From positions 1 through 34,271 of the forward strand of contig JAJZDA010000013.1 of NCBI GenBank assembly GCA_021851525.1: a DNA stretch of 34,271 nt, written 5' to 3'. The DNA comes from Actinomycetes bacterium (GTDB lineage: Bacteria > Actinomycetota > Thermoleophilia > Solirubrobacterales > Solirubrobacteraceae). Below the pieces are notes generated by a model that saw only the letters and a list, made by a program, of their open reading frames with translations, ran no database searches and was not told the DNA's origin. A program made the position numbers and the translations under genes. Of this stretch, positions 15,083 to 24,172 are shown one piece after another (position 1 is the first letter of the stretch; every line of letters starts with the position of its first letter).

Positions 15083-17014
15083 TCAGCCGAGCTGAGCAAG
15101 TTCCTCACCGTCCGACAGCTTTGGTGTCTTGGCCGGCAGCTTGTTCGTGGATACCGCAGAACGGTAATACGGGTTGCTTTGGAAGAGTTCGTCGACAGGG
15201 GCGAATGCCTCCAGCTTGCCCTGGACCACGACCATCACCCGGTCGCAGATATCAAGGGTTGAAAGCCGGTGAGCCACGATGAACAAGGTCAAGTGATCCT
15301 TGAGCCTGACGAGAGATTCTTGAATTGTCTGCTCAGCCAGCGGGTCCAACGCGCTTGTCGGCTCGTCCAGCACGAGCACCTCTGGGTTAGCAGCGAGTGC
15401 TCTCGCAAGGCAAATTCTCTGCTGCTGGCCACCGGAGATAGCGTCGGCGCGCGGACCAACCACCGTGCTGTATCCCGACGGCCAGCCGGAGATCTCGTCG
15501 TGAATCCCAGCAAGCTGCGCAGCACGAACCACAGACTCGTCTGATAGGTCCCGAAAGAAGCGGATGTTGTCGGCGACTGAGGCATGGAGCAGGCGCGGCT
15601 CTTGGGGTACGTACGCAAAGACGCGGTGCCAGTCGGATCTGGTGATGTCCAGGGCTGGCACACGATTCACCAGGTAGTCGCCGCTGTTCGGTGCTCGCAG
15701 CCCAAGCAGCAGTTGGACGAGCGTGGATTTCCCGGCTCCTGAGGGCCCCACTATTCCGATCGCCTCGCCGCGGGCGACCGTAAAGTCGACGCCGCTGAGC
15801 GCTGACCGGTTGCCTTCGTAGGCGAACGACACCTCCCGGAAGGCGATCTCATCGACCCGCTCAAGCGATTCTGCGCCCTCCGGGTGGGCACTGGCGCGGT
15901 ACCTTGTCGCGGCCTTCCGGACGCGCTCGACATACGGCTGCGACTGGCGCAGAGACTGGATCGATGACTGCACCTGCTGCCCATAGGCGCCGGAGCGCAC
16001 GAGCATGAGGACCACCACGCCAAGTTCGGCAAGATGGCCCGTGCCGACGGCGTGGAGCGCTGCCAGGGCCGCCAGCAGGACGAGATAGATGAAGGCCTGA
16101 TAGACGCCTGTGACGAGATTGCCCAGCCAGTTCGTCTGGAGGTTGGGGCCGCGAAAGTCAGCGACGAGGCGGTCTAGTACCGCGCGTTGACGCCCTTCGA
16201 CGCCGAAGATATGCGCCTCCTCTGCGAGGCGGACTGCCTCGTTGACTCCGCCTGCATACGCCATCCATCCTTGTGACAGCGCCTCCGCCCGACGGTGGCC
16301 CATGTTCGCCAACGGCCTCAGGAGGAACGAAACGCCGCCGACGATGACGATGATGCCGACGGCCGCGACAGGGCTGACAGCGACAGCCGATGCCACGAGC
16401 ACGCCGAAAGTGATGAGAGCAACCACGAACTGAGCAGCGACGGCGTAACCGAGCGTGGCCTGCGTTGTCTGATTAGTCAACAACTCCTGAAAATGACCTT
16501 CGCGGTCCTGCGACTGCACCGCCCAGGAAGCTTCTGAGAATGCGGCGAAGAGCTCACTGCGCAGGCGTGCTTGTGTCGTATCCGAGATCCTCGCCGGAAG
16601 GAACGAGATGGCCACTGCGAGGAGCAGTCTGACGAGCGCAAGCGCAATGCCGAGTTCTAAGAGCGAGCCAACACTTGCGTTGGCATGCAGCGGTCCGAGG
16701 CTCAGATGCTCGTGCGTGCGGTGGTCGGCGAGCATCAGCGCGGTCTGCGCGAGAATCGCAAGGACCGCAGCTTCAGCAAGGCCAGCGAGGACCGATGCTG
16801 CGCCCAGCGCAGCAACATGGCCTGGCATTCGCCTGATTAGGTCTACGACCTGCGCCTGGATGAACCGCGACGATCGCGCTCGGTTCCGTGCTGGTTCAAA
16901 GTTGATGGGCGGTGTGGAGTTCGAGATGGTGACCGTTCCCTCAGTCCAAGGTGCGGGCAAGTGCGGGTGTGGCAGCGCCGCAGGATCGCCCGCTTTCATA
17001 GTCGACAAGCTCAT
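15083..17014 (-). CDS. ABC exporter, fused permease and ATPase (MsbA type)
   Basis: This 643-residue half-transporter would work as a homodimer. Residues about 60-330 form a six-helix type-I exporter domain. The ATPase follows with Walker A GPSGAGKST near 420, signature SGGQQQR near 526, Walker B VLVLDEP near 542 and the H-loop AHRLST near 580. An AAAGG-like site (AAAGG, 6 bases before ATG 17014) supports this start. In this locus it is the best candidate for moving a lipid-linked glycan across the membrane, though related exporters also carry peptides or lipids. It sits between a methyltransferase and a glycosyltransferase gene, in a stretch of reduced GC. Confidence 0.9.
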   Translation of the reverse strand: MSLSTMKAGDPAALPHPHLPAPWTEGTVTISNSTPPINFEPARNRARSSRFIQAQVVDLIRRMPGHVAALGAASVLAGLAEAAVLAILAQTALMLADHRTHEHLSLGPLHANASVGSLLELGIALALVRLLLAVAISFLPARISDTTQARLRSELFAAFSEASWAVQSQDREGHFQELLTNQTTQATLGYAVAAQFVVALITFGVLVASAVAVSPVAAVGIIVIVGGVSFLLRPLANMGHRRAEALSQGWMAYAGGVNEAVRLAEEAHIFGVEGRQRAVLDRLVADFRGPNLQTNWLGNLVTGVYQAFIYLVLLAALAALHAVGTGHLAELGVVVLMLVRSGAYGQQVQSSIQSLRQSQPYVERVRKAATRYRASAHPEGAESLERVDEIAFREVSFAYEGNRSALSGVDFTVARGEAIGIVGPSGAGKSTLVQLLLGLRAPNSGDYLVNRVPALDITRSDWHRVFAYVPQEPRLLHASVADNIRFFRDLSDESVVRAAQLAGIHDEISGWPSGYSTVVGPRADAISGGQQQRICLARALAANPEVLVLDEPTSALDPLAEQTIQESLVRLKDHLTLFIVAHRLSTLDICDRVMVVVQGKLEAFAPVDELFQSNPYYRSAVSTNKLPAKTPKLSDGEELAQLG

Positions 17015-17319
17015 GCGAGGCCTTTAGATTCGCCGCCGCAGCTGCGGCAGACGCGCTGGAGACGGTGGGCGCGAGCACGCCGCTTCCGGGCCGCGCCTTC
17101 GCGGGGATCGTCACATCACAGAAGATAGATGGTGGCCTGGCGCCAGCGAGGCGTGGTGGGCGAACTGCCTGGCTGCTCTGGGACGTGGCAGGGGAACCAC
17201 TGCCGCAGTCGTCAGGTAGGCGTCTACACGCGCTGCGCTGAACGAGCGTGCTTTGCACGCCTCGAGTGTCAGCAGACTCTGGTCCAACGTTTCCGGCATC
17301 ATCCCGAGAGGGGAGTGGG
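17015..17319. other. 305-bp non-coding stretch between methyltransferase and exporter genes
   Basis: I find no supported gene on either strand; the open frames lack family motifs or a ribosome site. A perfect 14-bp palindrome (GCCGCAG/CTGCGGC, 17035-17048) lies 20 bp upstream of the exporter start and may be a control site. The exporter may therefore have its own promoter here. Confidence 0.4.
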
Positions 17320-18132
17320 TTACCTGAGTCCTAGTCTCGACCGCAGCCGAACCCGCTGACGCAGGCGCCAAAGCGGGGGCTTACGCTCGGGTGTCTTGAT
17401 AATCGGATGCGCGGACGTGTCAGCAACGACCAGCCAGTACGCGGCGTAAGCGTTGCGTCCAGGCCTAATCAGAGCTTCGCCCGGCCGTTGGTGCAGGTGG
17501 GTCAGCGTCGGGTCGGTCCGTCCGCTTCGCCGCGCCGCACTGCGTAGCTCACGCTCCAAGCGCGGAAGTGGCCAATCGTTGACGTGGTACTGGTTGGAAG
17601 TGGATCCGTGATAGTCAGGGTTAGGGAATGAGCAAATCAGCGACTGCACGGAGTGGAAGACGTGCTCAAGGGCACCAGCCGCGTCGCTGAGATGCTCCAG
17701 GACCTCAAACATTATGGCCGCGTCGGCTTCGGGAAGACGCGATGCGCAGAGGTCATGGCCGTAGAAGAACTCTCGGCCGTGAGGCCAAGCAATCTGTTCG
17801 GTTGAGTCGGGTATCCAGAGGTCGAATCCGCGCACCGACGCCGCTGTCCAAGAGAGCATCTCCGTGCCGTACCCTGCGCCGCAGCCGAGGTCCAGCACGT
17901 GTCGGTTGCCGACCAGGCCTAGCGCGAATGCGTACCGCGCGGCATGCTCGCTCATCACGGCCGCAGAGGCCACTCGTGGCCGCGCGCGCTCGTCGACGTC
18001 ATCGGGCTCGCTCACCACGCGCTCCGACTCGCCAAGCTGCTGATAGTTCGTTTTGTGCTCAAGGAACCTACCCGGTTGATTTGCGGCCTGAAGAGCTCCG
18101 ACGCGTCCCCAGGATATCCAGGCCCGACCCAT
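17320..18132 (-). CDS. Class I SAM-dependent methyltransferase
   Basis: Residues 79-89 (VLDLGCGAGYG) form the SAM-binding glycine loop, followed by an acidic strand end (VRGFDLW) and the post-motif AAIMFEVLEHL. This matches the Methyltransf_11/23 type seen in polysaccharide loci, where such enzymes O- or N-methylate sugars. At 270 residues it has a long basic C-terminal tail. The start is uncertain: ATG 18132 lacks a ribosome site, and GTGs at 18015/18012 or ATG 17955 are alternatives. A 97-bp gap separates it from the upstream glycosyltransferase, which may hold a promoter. Base composition is less GC-rich than in the left flank. Confidence 0.8.
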   Translation of the reverse strand: MGRAWISWGRVGALQAANQPGRFLEHKTNYQQLGESERVVSEPDDVDERARPRVASAAVMSEHAARYAFALGLVGNRHVLDLGCGAGYGTEMLSWTAASVRGFDLWIPDSTEQIAWPHGREFFYGHDLCASRLPEADAAIMFEVLEHLSDAAGALEHVFHSVQSLICSFPNPDYHGSTSNQYHVNDWPLPRLERELRSAARRSGRTDPTLTHLHQRPGEALIRPGRNAYAAYWLVVADTSAHPIIKTPERKPPLWRLRQRVRLRSRLGLR

Positions 18133-18229
18133 CGAGAGCGGTGCGGCATATCAAGATCGTCAGTTCTCTCAGGGCTTTGAGATATTGCAACGTAGTTGTG
18201 CGGGACCGTTGCCCAGACTCTCAGTTGGC

Positions 18230-19462
18230 TTACCTTGCCCCGATCTCGTCCAGCAGGTCTGCGAGGTGAGCGGTCAGCCTCGCCCGGCTGAGGGCATCGC
18301 TGTCGCGAACAAAGCTCACGTCGCGGGCCTCCGTGATCGAGCGGACCGCTCCCGCGACATCTCCCGGGGGCACAACCTGGGTGCCGGCATGCGCGCTGAT
18401 CAAGGCCGCCGCGTCGGTGAACGGCTGGCCTACATAGATGATCGGCTTCTGAGTCGCCAAGTATTCAGATAGCTTTGCAACTACGTGGCCCCTCAGGACT
18501 GGATCTGCGTGCTTGGGACCAGCGACCAGCAGAACGCTGCACCTGAGCAGTTCATCGGCCGCTCGGTCATGTGCGAGGAAGCCCGTTTGCTCGACTAGAC
18601 CCGAGAGTCCCACATCAGCGATCTCGCGCAAGAGTCCAGGCTGAGGAGGGCCGATCAGCCTGATCGCGTCGAGCCGGCCTGAAGCACCAGAGTTGAAGAC
18701 GCGTACGGCCTCCCACATCGTCCGAAGGTCTTGTGTGCCTGGGTAGTAGGTCCCGAGATAGCCGAGCGTGAATCGACCATCCGCTTCGCTGGTAGTTGCA
18801 GGTACGCCGTCGTGGCCATTTCTGATGACGTGCACCTCTCGGCTCCATGCGGAGCCGAACATCGATGCCCAAGAGGGGGAGACGGTGACCAGCGCCGACG
18901 CCTCGCGGCCGATCTCAGCCTCGAGGCGTTGCGCCCGAGTGATCACGGGCGAGTCGGAGGGGAGCATCGCTGACCACGGATCACGAAATTCGGCAACCCA
19001 GGGGGTGCCGAGGCGTCGGTGGATTCTCCGTGCGATCAGGTGCGCCGTGATTGGGAACGAGGAGGAGAAGACCGCGTCGAACTCCCCTGCGTGGACCCTG
19101 CGCCGGGCGGAGAGGAGCGCCGGTGGCAGCCAGCCGATCTGCGCGTCCGGAAAATAAAGGTGGCGTCTTGCAAGTTCCTTGAGTCGTGCCCGCGCGCCCC
19201 TCACGGCTGCGGCCTCGGTGTCGCTGCCGCCGGCCCTCAGAAGCTGCTTGCCGGCCCGGCTCAGTTCAATGGACGCGGTCCTGAGAACGCGCTCCTCGGG
19301 GAACGTCAGGGTGTCATCCCGGAAATAGGCACCGTTACGCGGCGTCAGCACTGTCGGCTCCCAGCCGTAGGCCGGCAGGTGCTCAGCGAACCTGGCGATG
19401 CGCAGGCTGCCGATCCCGCCAAGCGGCGGGAAGTAGTACGCGACGATCAGGACACGCTTCAT
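18230..19462 (-). CDS. GT4-like glycosyltransferase
   Basis: The 410-residue protein begins MKRVLIVAYYFPPLGGIGS, the glycine-rich acceptor-domain opening of GT-B enzymes, with LPAYGWEPTVLTPRNG just after. AEFRDPWS (about 177-184) and VTVSPSW mark the hinge before the C-terminal nucleotide-sugar domain, which carries TLGYLGTYYPG and LSEYLATQKPIIYVG. This pattern matches glycosyltransferases of capsule and O-antigen loci. Its ATG overlaps the stop of the preceding GT4 gene, so it is coupled to it. Sugar specificity is unknown. Confidence 0.88.
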   Translation of the reverse strand: MKRVLIVAYYFPPLGGIGSLRIARFAEHLPAYGWEPTVLTPRNGAYFRDDTLTFPEERVLRTASIELSRAGKQLLRAGGSDTEAAAVRGARARLKELARRHLYFPDAQIGWLPPALLSARRRVHAGEFDAVFSSSFPITAHLIARRIHRRLGTPWVAEFRDPWSAMLPSDSPVITRAQRLEAEIGREASALVTVSPSWASMFGSAWSREVHVIRNGHDGVPATTSEADGRFTLGYLGTYYPGTQDLRTMWEAVRVFNSGASGRLDAIRLIGPPQPGLLREIADVGLSGLVEQTGFLAHDRAADELLRCSVLLVAGPKHADPVLRGHVVAKLSEYLATQKPIIYVGQPFTDAAALISAHAGTQVVPPGDVAGAVRSITEARDVSFVRDSDALSRARLTAHLADLLDEIGAR

Positions 19463-20628
19463 CCCGCCTCCAAGACCCGTTTGTAGAGGCTCAAAAGGTT
19501 CTCTCTGAACGCCTGACGCGTGAATCGGGCCTGGAACGCGGCCCGTCCGGCCGCTCCCATGGAACGGGCCTGATCTGGCGATCCCGCTAGCCGGTGCATG
19601 GCACGCGCAAGCGCCTCGACATCTCCGGCGCTGACCAGGAGTCCGGTCTGATCCGCCGTGACTATCTCCTCGGCAGGCCCGACGGTGCTCGTGATCACCG
19701 GGAGCCCGAAGGACATCGCCTCGACGTTGGTGAAGCCGAAGCCCTCTGCGTGGGTCGGCATCACGAAAGCGTCCGCCTCACGGAAGACCTGCTGGAGCCT
19801 GGGGCCGTCGACCCAGGTGAGGCGCTTGGCCACCCCTGCAGTGACCATGCTCGCCAGCAGGCTCGACGTCTTCGCTCTGCGTTGGGGCCCCACCCAGGAT
19901 CTGATGAGGAGATCCGGGTTGGGCTTGGACTCGTCCGAACCGACGATCAGCAGCCTCGCGTGCGGAAGCTCCGCGGCGATCTGGTGGAAGGCGTCCACCA
20001 CGTCATAGCCGCCCTTGCGCTCAAAGTCGCTGCCGACGAACAGGAAGGTGAAGGTCTCCCGTTCAATCCGCGCGGCGGCCGGCGGCTCGTCGAACCCAGG
20101 GGCTATCACCTCGATCTTTTCCGGGGCGACGCCCCAGCGGATGTTGACCTGGCGTGCCCACTCGGAGAACACGTACAACCGTGCGGCGTGCTCCAACGCC
20201 AACAGACGGTCACGTACGCCCAGAGCCCGGTAGAGACGCCTGGATCTGGAGAACGCACGCCGCATGCGCCCCTCATCCCACCCGAGGTAGTCGGTCAGGT
20301 AGACGGCAGCGGAGGAACCTTCACTCATCACCAACGGCGCGCCGCGCAATCCCCGAAGCCAGACCGGGTGGGCGTGCGCGTGAACGACGTCATAGCTGCG
20401 TCGCAGACGCAGCGCCCTGAAGCCCATGTCCGGATACGTTTGCGGACGCAGCAGCTTGTTGAGACCCACCTCGACGGGCAGCACGCAGGTGGCGCCTTGA
20501 GCCGACCGGTGAAAGTCGTCAGAGACGTCATACGCGACCCCCTCAGGCGGGTGTTCGTGCAGAGCACCCACGTAGACCCCCTCGCCGCCGTGGCCGCTAG
20601 GCCCGATCAATAGTACGTCGAGCGTCAT
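19459..20628 (-). CDS. GT4 glycosyltransferase
   Basis: This 389-residue GT-B enzyme has an N-terminal MTLDVLLIGPSGHGGEGVYV, a linker with VIAPGFDEPP, FTFLFVGSDFERKGG opening the donor domain, and the GT4 E-x7-E signature EGFGFTNVEAMSFGLPVI near residues 296-313. It overlaps both neighbours by four bases (methyltransferase upstream, GT4 downstream). It should retain donor configuration and add one residue to the growing repeat unit; the donor sugar cannot be told. Confidence 0.92.
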   Translation of the reverse strand: MTLDVLLIGPSGHGGEGVYVGALHEHPPEGVAYDVSDDFHRSAQGATCVLPVEVGLNKLLRPQTYPDMGFRALRLRRSYDVVHAHAHPVWLRGLRGAPLVMSEGSSAAVYLTDYLGWDEGRMRRAFSRSRRLYRALGVRDRLLALEHAARLYVFSEWARQVNIRWGVAPEKIEVIAPGFDEPPAAARIERETFTFLFVGSDFERKGGYDVVDAFHQIAAELPHARLLIVGSDESKPNPDLLIRSWVGPQRRAKTSSLLASMVTAGVAKRLTWVDGPRLQQVFREADAFVMPTHAEGFGFTNVEAMSFGLPVITSTVGPAEEIVTADQTGLLVSAGDVEALARAMHRLAGSPDQARSMGAAGRAAFQARFTRQAFRENLLSLYKRVLEAG

Positions 20629-21287
20629 TCTGGCTTGCGCGCCAGCGCGACGTACTGGTAGGCCAGCAGATCCGGCGCGACCCAGCGCCCGAGGGTAGCG
20701 TTGGACAGCCGGGTCGCCGCTGCCCCGATCCGGCCGATCTGAGACTGGTCGTCTATCAGACGCAGGTTCCGGTGCAGGTGCTGGAGCTCAAGGCCGTTGC
20801 GGCGCAGGAACTCCTCCAGACTGCGACGTGTGAACACGCGCAGATGCGTGCGATCGCGCACCCCGGAGTCTGTATAGGCCCAGCGATCGAACACCAGTCG
20901 CAGCAGCACCGAGTAGAAACGCCAGTTGGGAACGCTCACTATCACCCGTCCAGACGGACGCAGCAGCGGCATGCAGCGCTGAAGGACAGCGTCCGGGTCG
21001 GCTACGTGCTCGAGAACGTCCGCGAACACCAGATAGTCGAAGCTCTCATCGTTGAAGGGGAGTTCGGCGTCGGTGGCGCTGCCCTCCACCAGCACATCGA
21101 GTCGCTCACGGGCTGCCACGGCTGCCGGCCCGTGGAGTTCGATCCCCGCCACGAAGGCCGCCCCATCGGCCTTGAGCGACGCGCCGAGGGCGCCCTCGCC
21201 ACACCCGATGTCGAGCACGCGAGCCCCCGGGGCACTTACCAGTGCTCGAATCTCCGGACGCGGCTCAGCGTAGTACCGCCCGCTCAC
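20625..21287 (-). CDS. Class I SAM-dependent methyltransferase
   Basis: The 220-residue protein contains the SAM loop VLDIGCGEGALG (24-35), an acidic GIELHGPAA strand end, and FDYLVFADVLEHVADPD, followed by a substrate-side segment (WRFYSVLLRLVFDRWAY). It matches Methyltransf_11-type enzymes found among glycosyltransferase genes. Overlaps of four bases on both sides place it between the AsnB-GT2 fusion and a GT4 gene in one translated unit. A glycan or lipid-linked acceptor is likely but unproven. Confidence 0.88.
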   Translation of the reverse strand: MSGRYYAEPRPEIRALVSAPGARVLDIGCGEGALGASLKADGAAFVAGIELHGPAAVAARERLDVLVEGSATDAELPFNDESFDYLVFADVLEHVADPDAVLQRCMPLLRPSGRVIVSVPNWRFYSVLLRLVFDRWAYTDSGVRDRTHLRVFTRRSLEEFLRRNGLELQHLHRNLRLIDDQSQIGRIGAAATRLSNATLGRWVAPDLLAYQYVALARKPE

Positions 21288-24172
21288 GTCCTGCCCCTCA
21301 CGATATCCAGGAGCGAGCGCAGCACCGCTCGCTGGAATGGGATCATTGCGCGAAAGCGCTCCCCGGACACGGCCGTTCCCCGTCCGCGCACGGTGTAGTA
21401 CCCCAGCCGCAGCGCGGTCCCGGTCGCGACGACGGCCACATAGGCTGCGGCCGCCAGTGGTCCGTCACGCCGTCGCACCAGCGAGACCTGCGCACCGAGT
21501 GAGAGTGTGATCCTGCGGCTGTTGCCGAGCAACTTCGTGGAGCTTGCATGGTCATGGTGCAGGATTGTCGCCTGGGGGTAGTAGCGCACGCGCCACGCCT
21601 GCGCCCAGATCCTCGAGCACCATTCGATGTCCTCGCCGTACATGAAGATGCTCTCATCAAAGCCTCCGGTGGTCTCGAAGATCTCGCGGCGCAGCAGCAT
21701 GAACGCTCCCGCGACCGCATCGACGTCGCGCTCCGTCGACTGATCCCAGTAGCCGCCGAGCAGCGCCTCTCGCCGTCGGGCGCCCAGAAACCGGCTGAGC
21801 CCGAGATTGTCGAGCAGCGCCAGCCGCAGACTCGCGAACCGGTAGGTGGTGTGCTGCATTGTGCCGTCCGGCGAGAGCAGCCGGCAGTGGGCTAGACCGA
21901 CCGTGGGGGCACGTTGGACGGCCGCGAGGAGCGTCGCGACGGACCCGTCGGTTAGCTCCGCGTCGCTGTTCAGGAGCAGCAGCCATTGGCCTCGAGCGAG
22001 CGTCATGCCCTGGTTGTTCGCACGTCCGAAGCCGACATTCTCCGCATTCGCGACCAGCTGAACCTCTGGGAATTCCTCCGCGATCATCGCCTGGCTTCCG
22101 TCGCTCGAGTCGTTATCGACGACTATCACCTCGTGGTTGACATCGCCCAGCCAACGGCGCACGGAACTCAGCGCCGCCCTGGTCAGCTCGAGCGTGTTCC
22201 AGTTGACGATCACCACTGAGAGTTGCGGGTTGTCCGGGCCGTCGTTGCGCGGGTCTGCGCGCGTTGAGATGGCTGCACCCGTGGTCACGGTCTGGCTTTC
22301 AGCGCTCGACCGCGGGGAGTCGAGCCAGTGCTGCGCCCACACCTCGAAGCTGTACATCATCATCGTCGCCGGGACGAGTGAGGTGTCTCCGTCGAGCGCG
22401 CGTCGGACGGTGCGCGTGGCGACGTCCGGGTCGAAGATCCCGCGGGCGCGGATCGCGTCCCGGCTGAGCGTTTCGGCTACGGCCTCACCCAGCTCCCCCC
22501 GCAGCCACGTCGCGAGCGGTGGTGAGAACCCACGCTTGATCCTGCTCGTGGGATCCTCCAGAGTGCTGTTCGCGATGTCATGCAGCAGCAGCTTGCCCTT
22601 GGTGAGCTGCATCTTGTGGTGCGCCGGCACCGCCATCGCCCGTTCCACGAGGTTGTGGTCCAGAAACGGCACGCGCAGCTCCAGAGAGTTCCACATCGAC
22701 ATGGCGTCGGCGCTGCGCAAGAGCTCGTTGGGCAGGTAGGTCTTCAGGTACAGGTAGAGCAGGCGGTTGAGCGGGTGCACGGCCCTGGCACGCGACAGAT
22801 GCTCAACCAGGTACTCAACGGGACCGCTCAGATTGACGCAGGCGGCAATCTCGGCGCTCAGCAGACCGGCGCGAAGCTCCGCTGTGGTCTGATGGAACAG
22901 CTCGTGCGTAACGCGCTGATCCGGTGGCATCGCTGAGAGCGTGGCCAGACGCTTGAGCCGATGCATTGGCGCCAACGCCGCGCCCGTGGTGAGAGGACCG
23001 CGAACTGCCGACGGAAGCTGATCGAGGCGTGCCAGCACGTTTGTGGCCACATGCGTCGGGTAGGCCGCGAAGAGCTCATCACCGCCGACGCCTGAGAGCG
23101 CAACGGTCACCCGCTCGCGAGCGAATCTCGAGATGAAGTGGGTCTGGATCAGCGACTGCCCGGGCTCGTCGTAGACCTCGACCAGGGATCTGAGCGCGGC
23201 AGCTCCCTGGCCCAGGTCCATCTCTGCTTCATGATGCTGCGTGCCGAGCCGCCGAGCTATCGCTCGCGCGGCGGGACGCTCGTCATGTGCCGGGTCGTCG
23301 AACCCGAGCGTGAAGGTCTCGAGCGCGCTGGTCTCGCGCGACGCGAATGTTGCCAGCAGTCGCGAGTCGACGCCCCCGGAGAGCAGCACCCCCAGCGGCA
23401 CGTCGCTAACCATCGTGCGGCGCACTGCCGACTCGAGCAACTCCGTGAACTCCTCCCGGTAGTGGGCGCGGCCCCGGTCGGCCTCCTCCGGCAACGCGCA
23501 GTCCCAGTACTGGTAGGACTCCACCCCGCGGGCCGAGACGGTCATGGCGTGCCCGGCCTCCAGCCGCCGGACCCCGCGGAAGAGCGTGTGCGGCTCAGGC
23601 ACGGCAAACGCCGAGAGGAAGTGCGGGAGCGCGGTGGGATCGAGTTCTGGAGAGAGCAGACCAGACGCCATCACCGCCTTGATCTCTGATCCGAAGATGA
23701 ACGTCCCTTCGTGCTCAGCGTAGACCAGCGGCTTGATCCCAAGGCGGTCACGCGCCAGGAAGAGACTGCGGTTGGCGTCGTCCCAGATCGCGAACGCCCA
23801 CATCCCGTTCAGGTGCTCGACCACGGATCTGCCCCACTGCGCGAACCCGCGGACCACAACCTCCGTGTCACAGCGTGTGCGAAACCGATGCCCGAGGCCT
23901 TCGAGGCGCGTCCTCAGGTCCGCGGTGTTGAACAGTTCCCCGTTGTAAACGATCGTGTACGCGCCGTCCCCGATCGTGATCGGCTGTGCGCCGCCCTGCA
24001 CGTCGATCACGGCGAGCCGCCGGTTGAGCAGTCCCACCGAAGGCGCGCCATCCGCGATGAAGAAGCCCTCCCCGTCAGGCCCTCGGTGGGCTATAGCGTT
24101 GCCCATCCGCTCGAGCCTCGGTCGCTCGATCGGGCGGCCGTCGACCGCATATATCCCGGCAATCCCGCACAT
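21284..24172 (-). CDS. Asparagine synthetase-type amidotransferase fused to GT2 glycosyltransferase
   Basis: This is a 962-residue fusion. Residues 1-200 are a class II glutamine amidotransferase with Cys2 nucleophile (MCGIAGIY), RGPDGEG (30-36) and NGELFN (77-82). Residues 210-618 are the ATP-dependent synthetase domain with SGGVDS (265-270), SGVGGDE (360-366) and IKRGFSPP near 545. A flexible linker (619-650) leads to a GT2 domain (651-962): LSVVIVNWN, VIVVDNDSSDGS, NVGFGRANNQG, LLLLNSDAEL and a GAFMLLRREIFE acceptor region, as in rhamnosyltransferase-like enzymes. The synthetase may amidate a sugar carboxylate that the GT2 half adds or modifies. Glu348 of E. coli AsnB corresponds to V362, so the acceptor is probably not aspartate. 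First gene of a four-gene overlapping series. Confidence 0.93.
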   Translation of the reverse strand: MCGIAGIYAVDGRPIERPRLERMGNAIAHRGPDGEGFFIADGAPSVGLLNRRLAVIDVQGGAQPITIGDGAYTIVYNGELFNTADLRTRLEGLGHRFRTRCDTEVVVRGFAQWGRSVVEHLNGMWAFAIWDDANRSLFLARDRLGIKPLVYAEHEGTFIFGSEIKAVMASGLLSPELDPTALPHFLSAFAVPEPHTLFRGVRRLEAGHAMTVSARGVESYQYWDCALPEEADRGRAHYREEFTELLESAVRRTMVSDVPLGVLLSGGVDSRLLATFASRETSALETFTLGFDDPAHDERPAARAIARRLGTQHHEAEMDLGQGAAALRSLVEVYDEPGQSLIQTHFISRFARERVTVALSGVGGDELFAAYPTHVATNVLARLDQLPSAVRGPLTTGAALAPMHRLKRLATLSAMPPDQRVTHELFHQTTAELRAGLLSAEIAACVNLSGPVEYLVEHLSRARAVHPLNRLLYLYLKTYLPNELLRSADAMSMWNSLELRVPFLDHNLVERAMAVPAHHKMQLTKGKLLLHDIANSTLEDPTSRIKRGFSPPLATWLRGELGEAVAETLSRDAIRARGIFDPDVATRTVRRALDGDTSLVPATMMMYSFEVWAQHWLDSPRSSAESQTVTTGAAISTRADPRNDGPDNPQLSVVIVNWNTLELTRAALSSVRRWLGDVNHEVIVVDNDSSDGSQAMIAEEFPEVQLVANAENVGFGRANNQGMTLARGQWLLLLNSDAELTDGSVATLLAAVQRAPTVGLAHCRLLSPDGTMQHTTYRFASLRLALLDNLGLSRFLGARRREALLGGYWDQSTERDVDAVAGAFMLLRREIFETTGGFDESIFMYGEDIEWCSRIWAQAWRVRYYPQATILHHDHASSTKLLGNSRRITLSLGAQVSLVRRRDGPLAAAAYVAVVATGTALRLGYYTVRGRGTAVSGERFRAMIPFQRAVLRSLLDIVRGRT

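Noticed and set aside
16941-17371. Two short leftward frames between the methyltransferase and ABC exporter genes
   Set aside because: No recognisable motif or ribosome site, and both overlap real genes.
19594-20613. 339-codon rightward frame opposite the GT4 gene
   Set aside because: It is composed mainly of H, R, D and G with no motif; the opposite strand has the GT4 signature and coupled overlaps.
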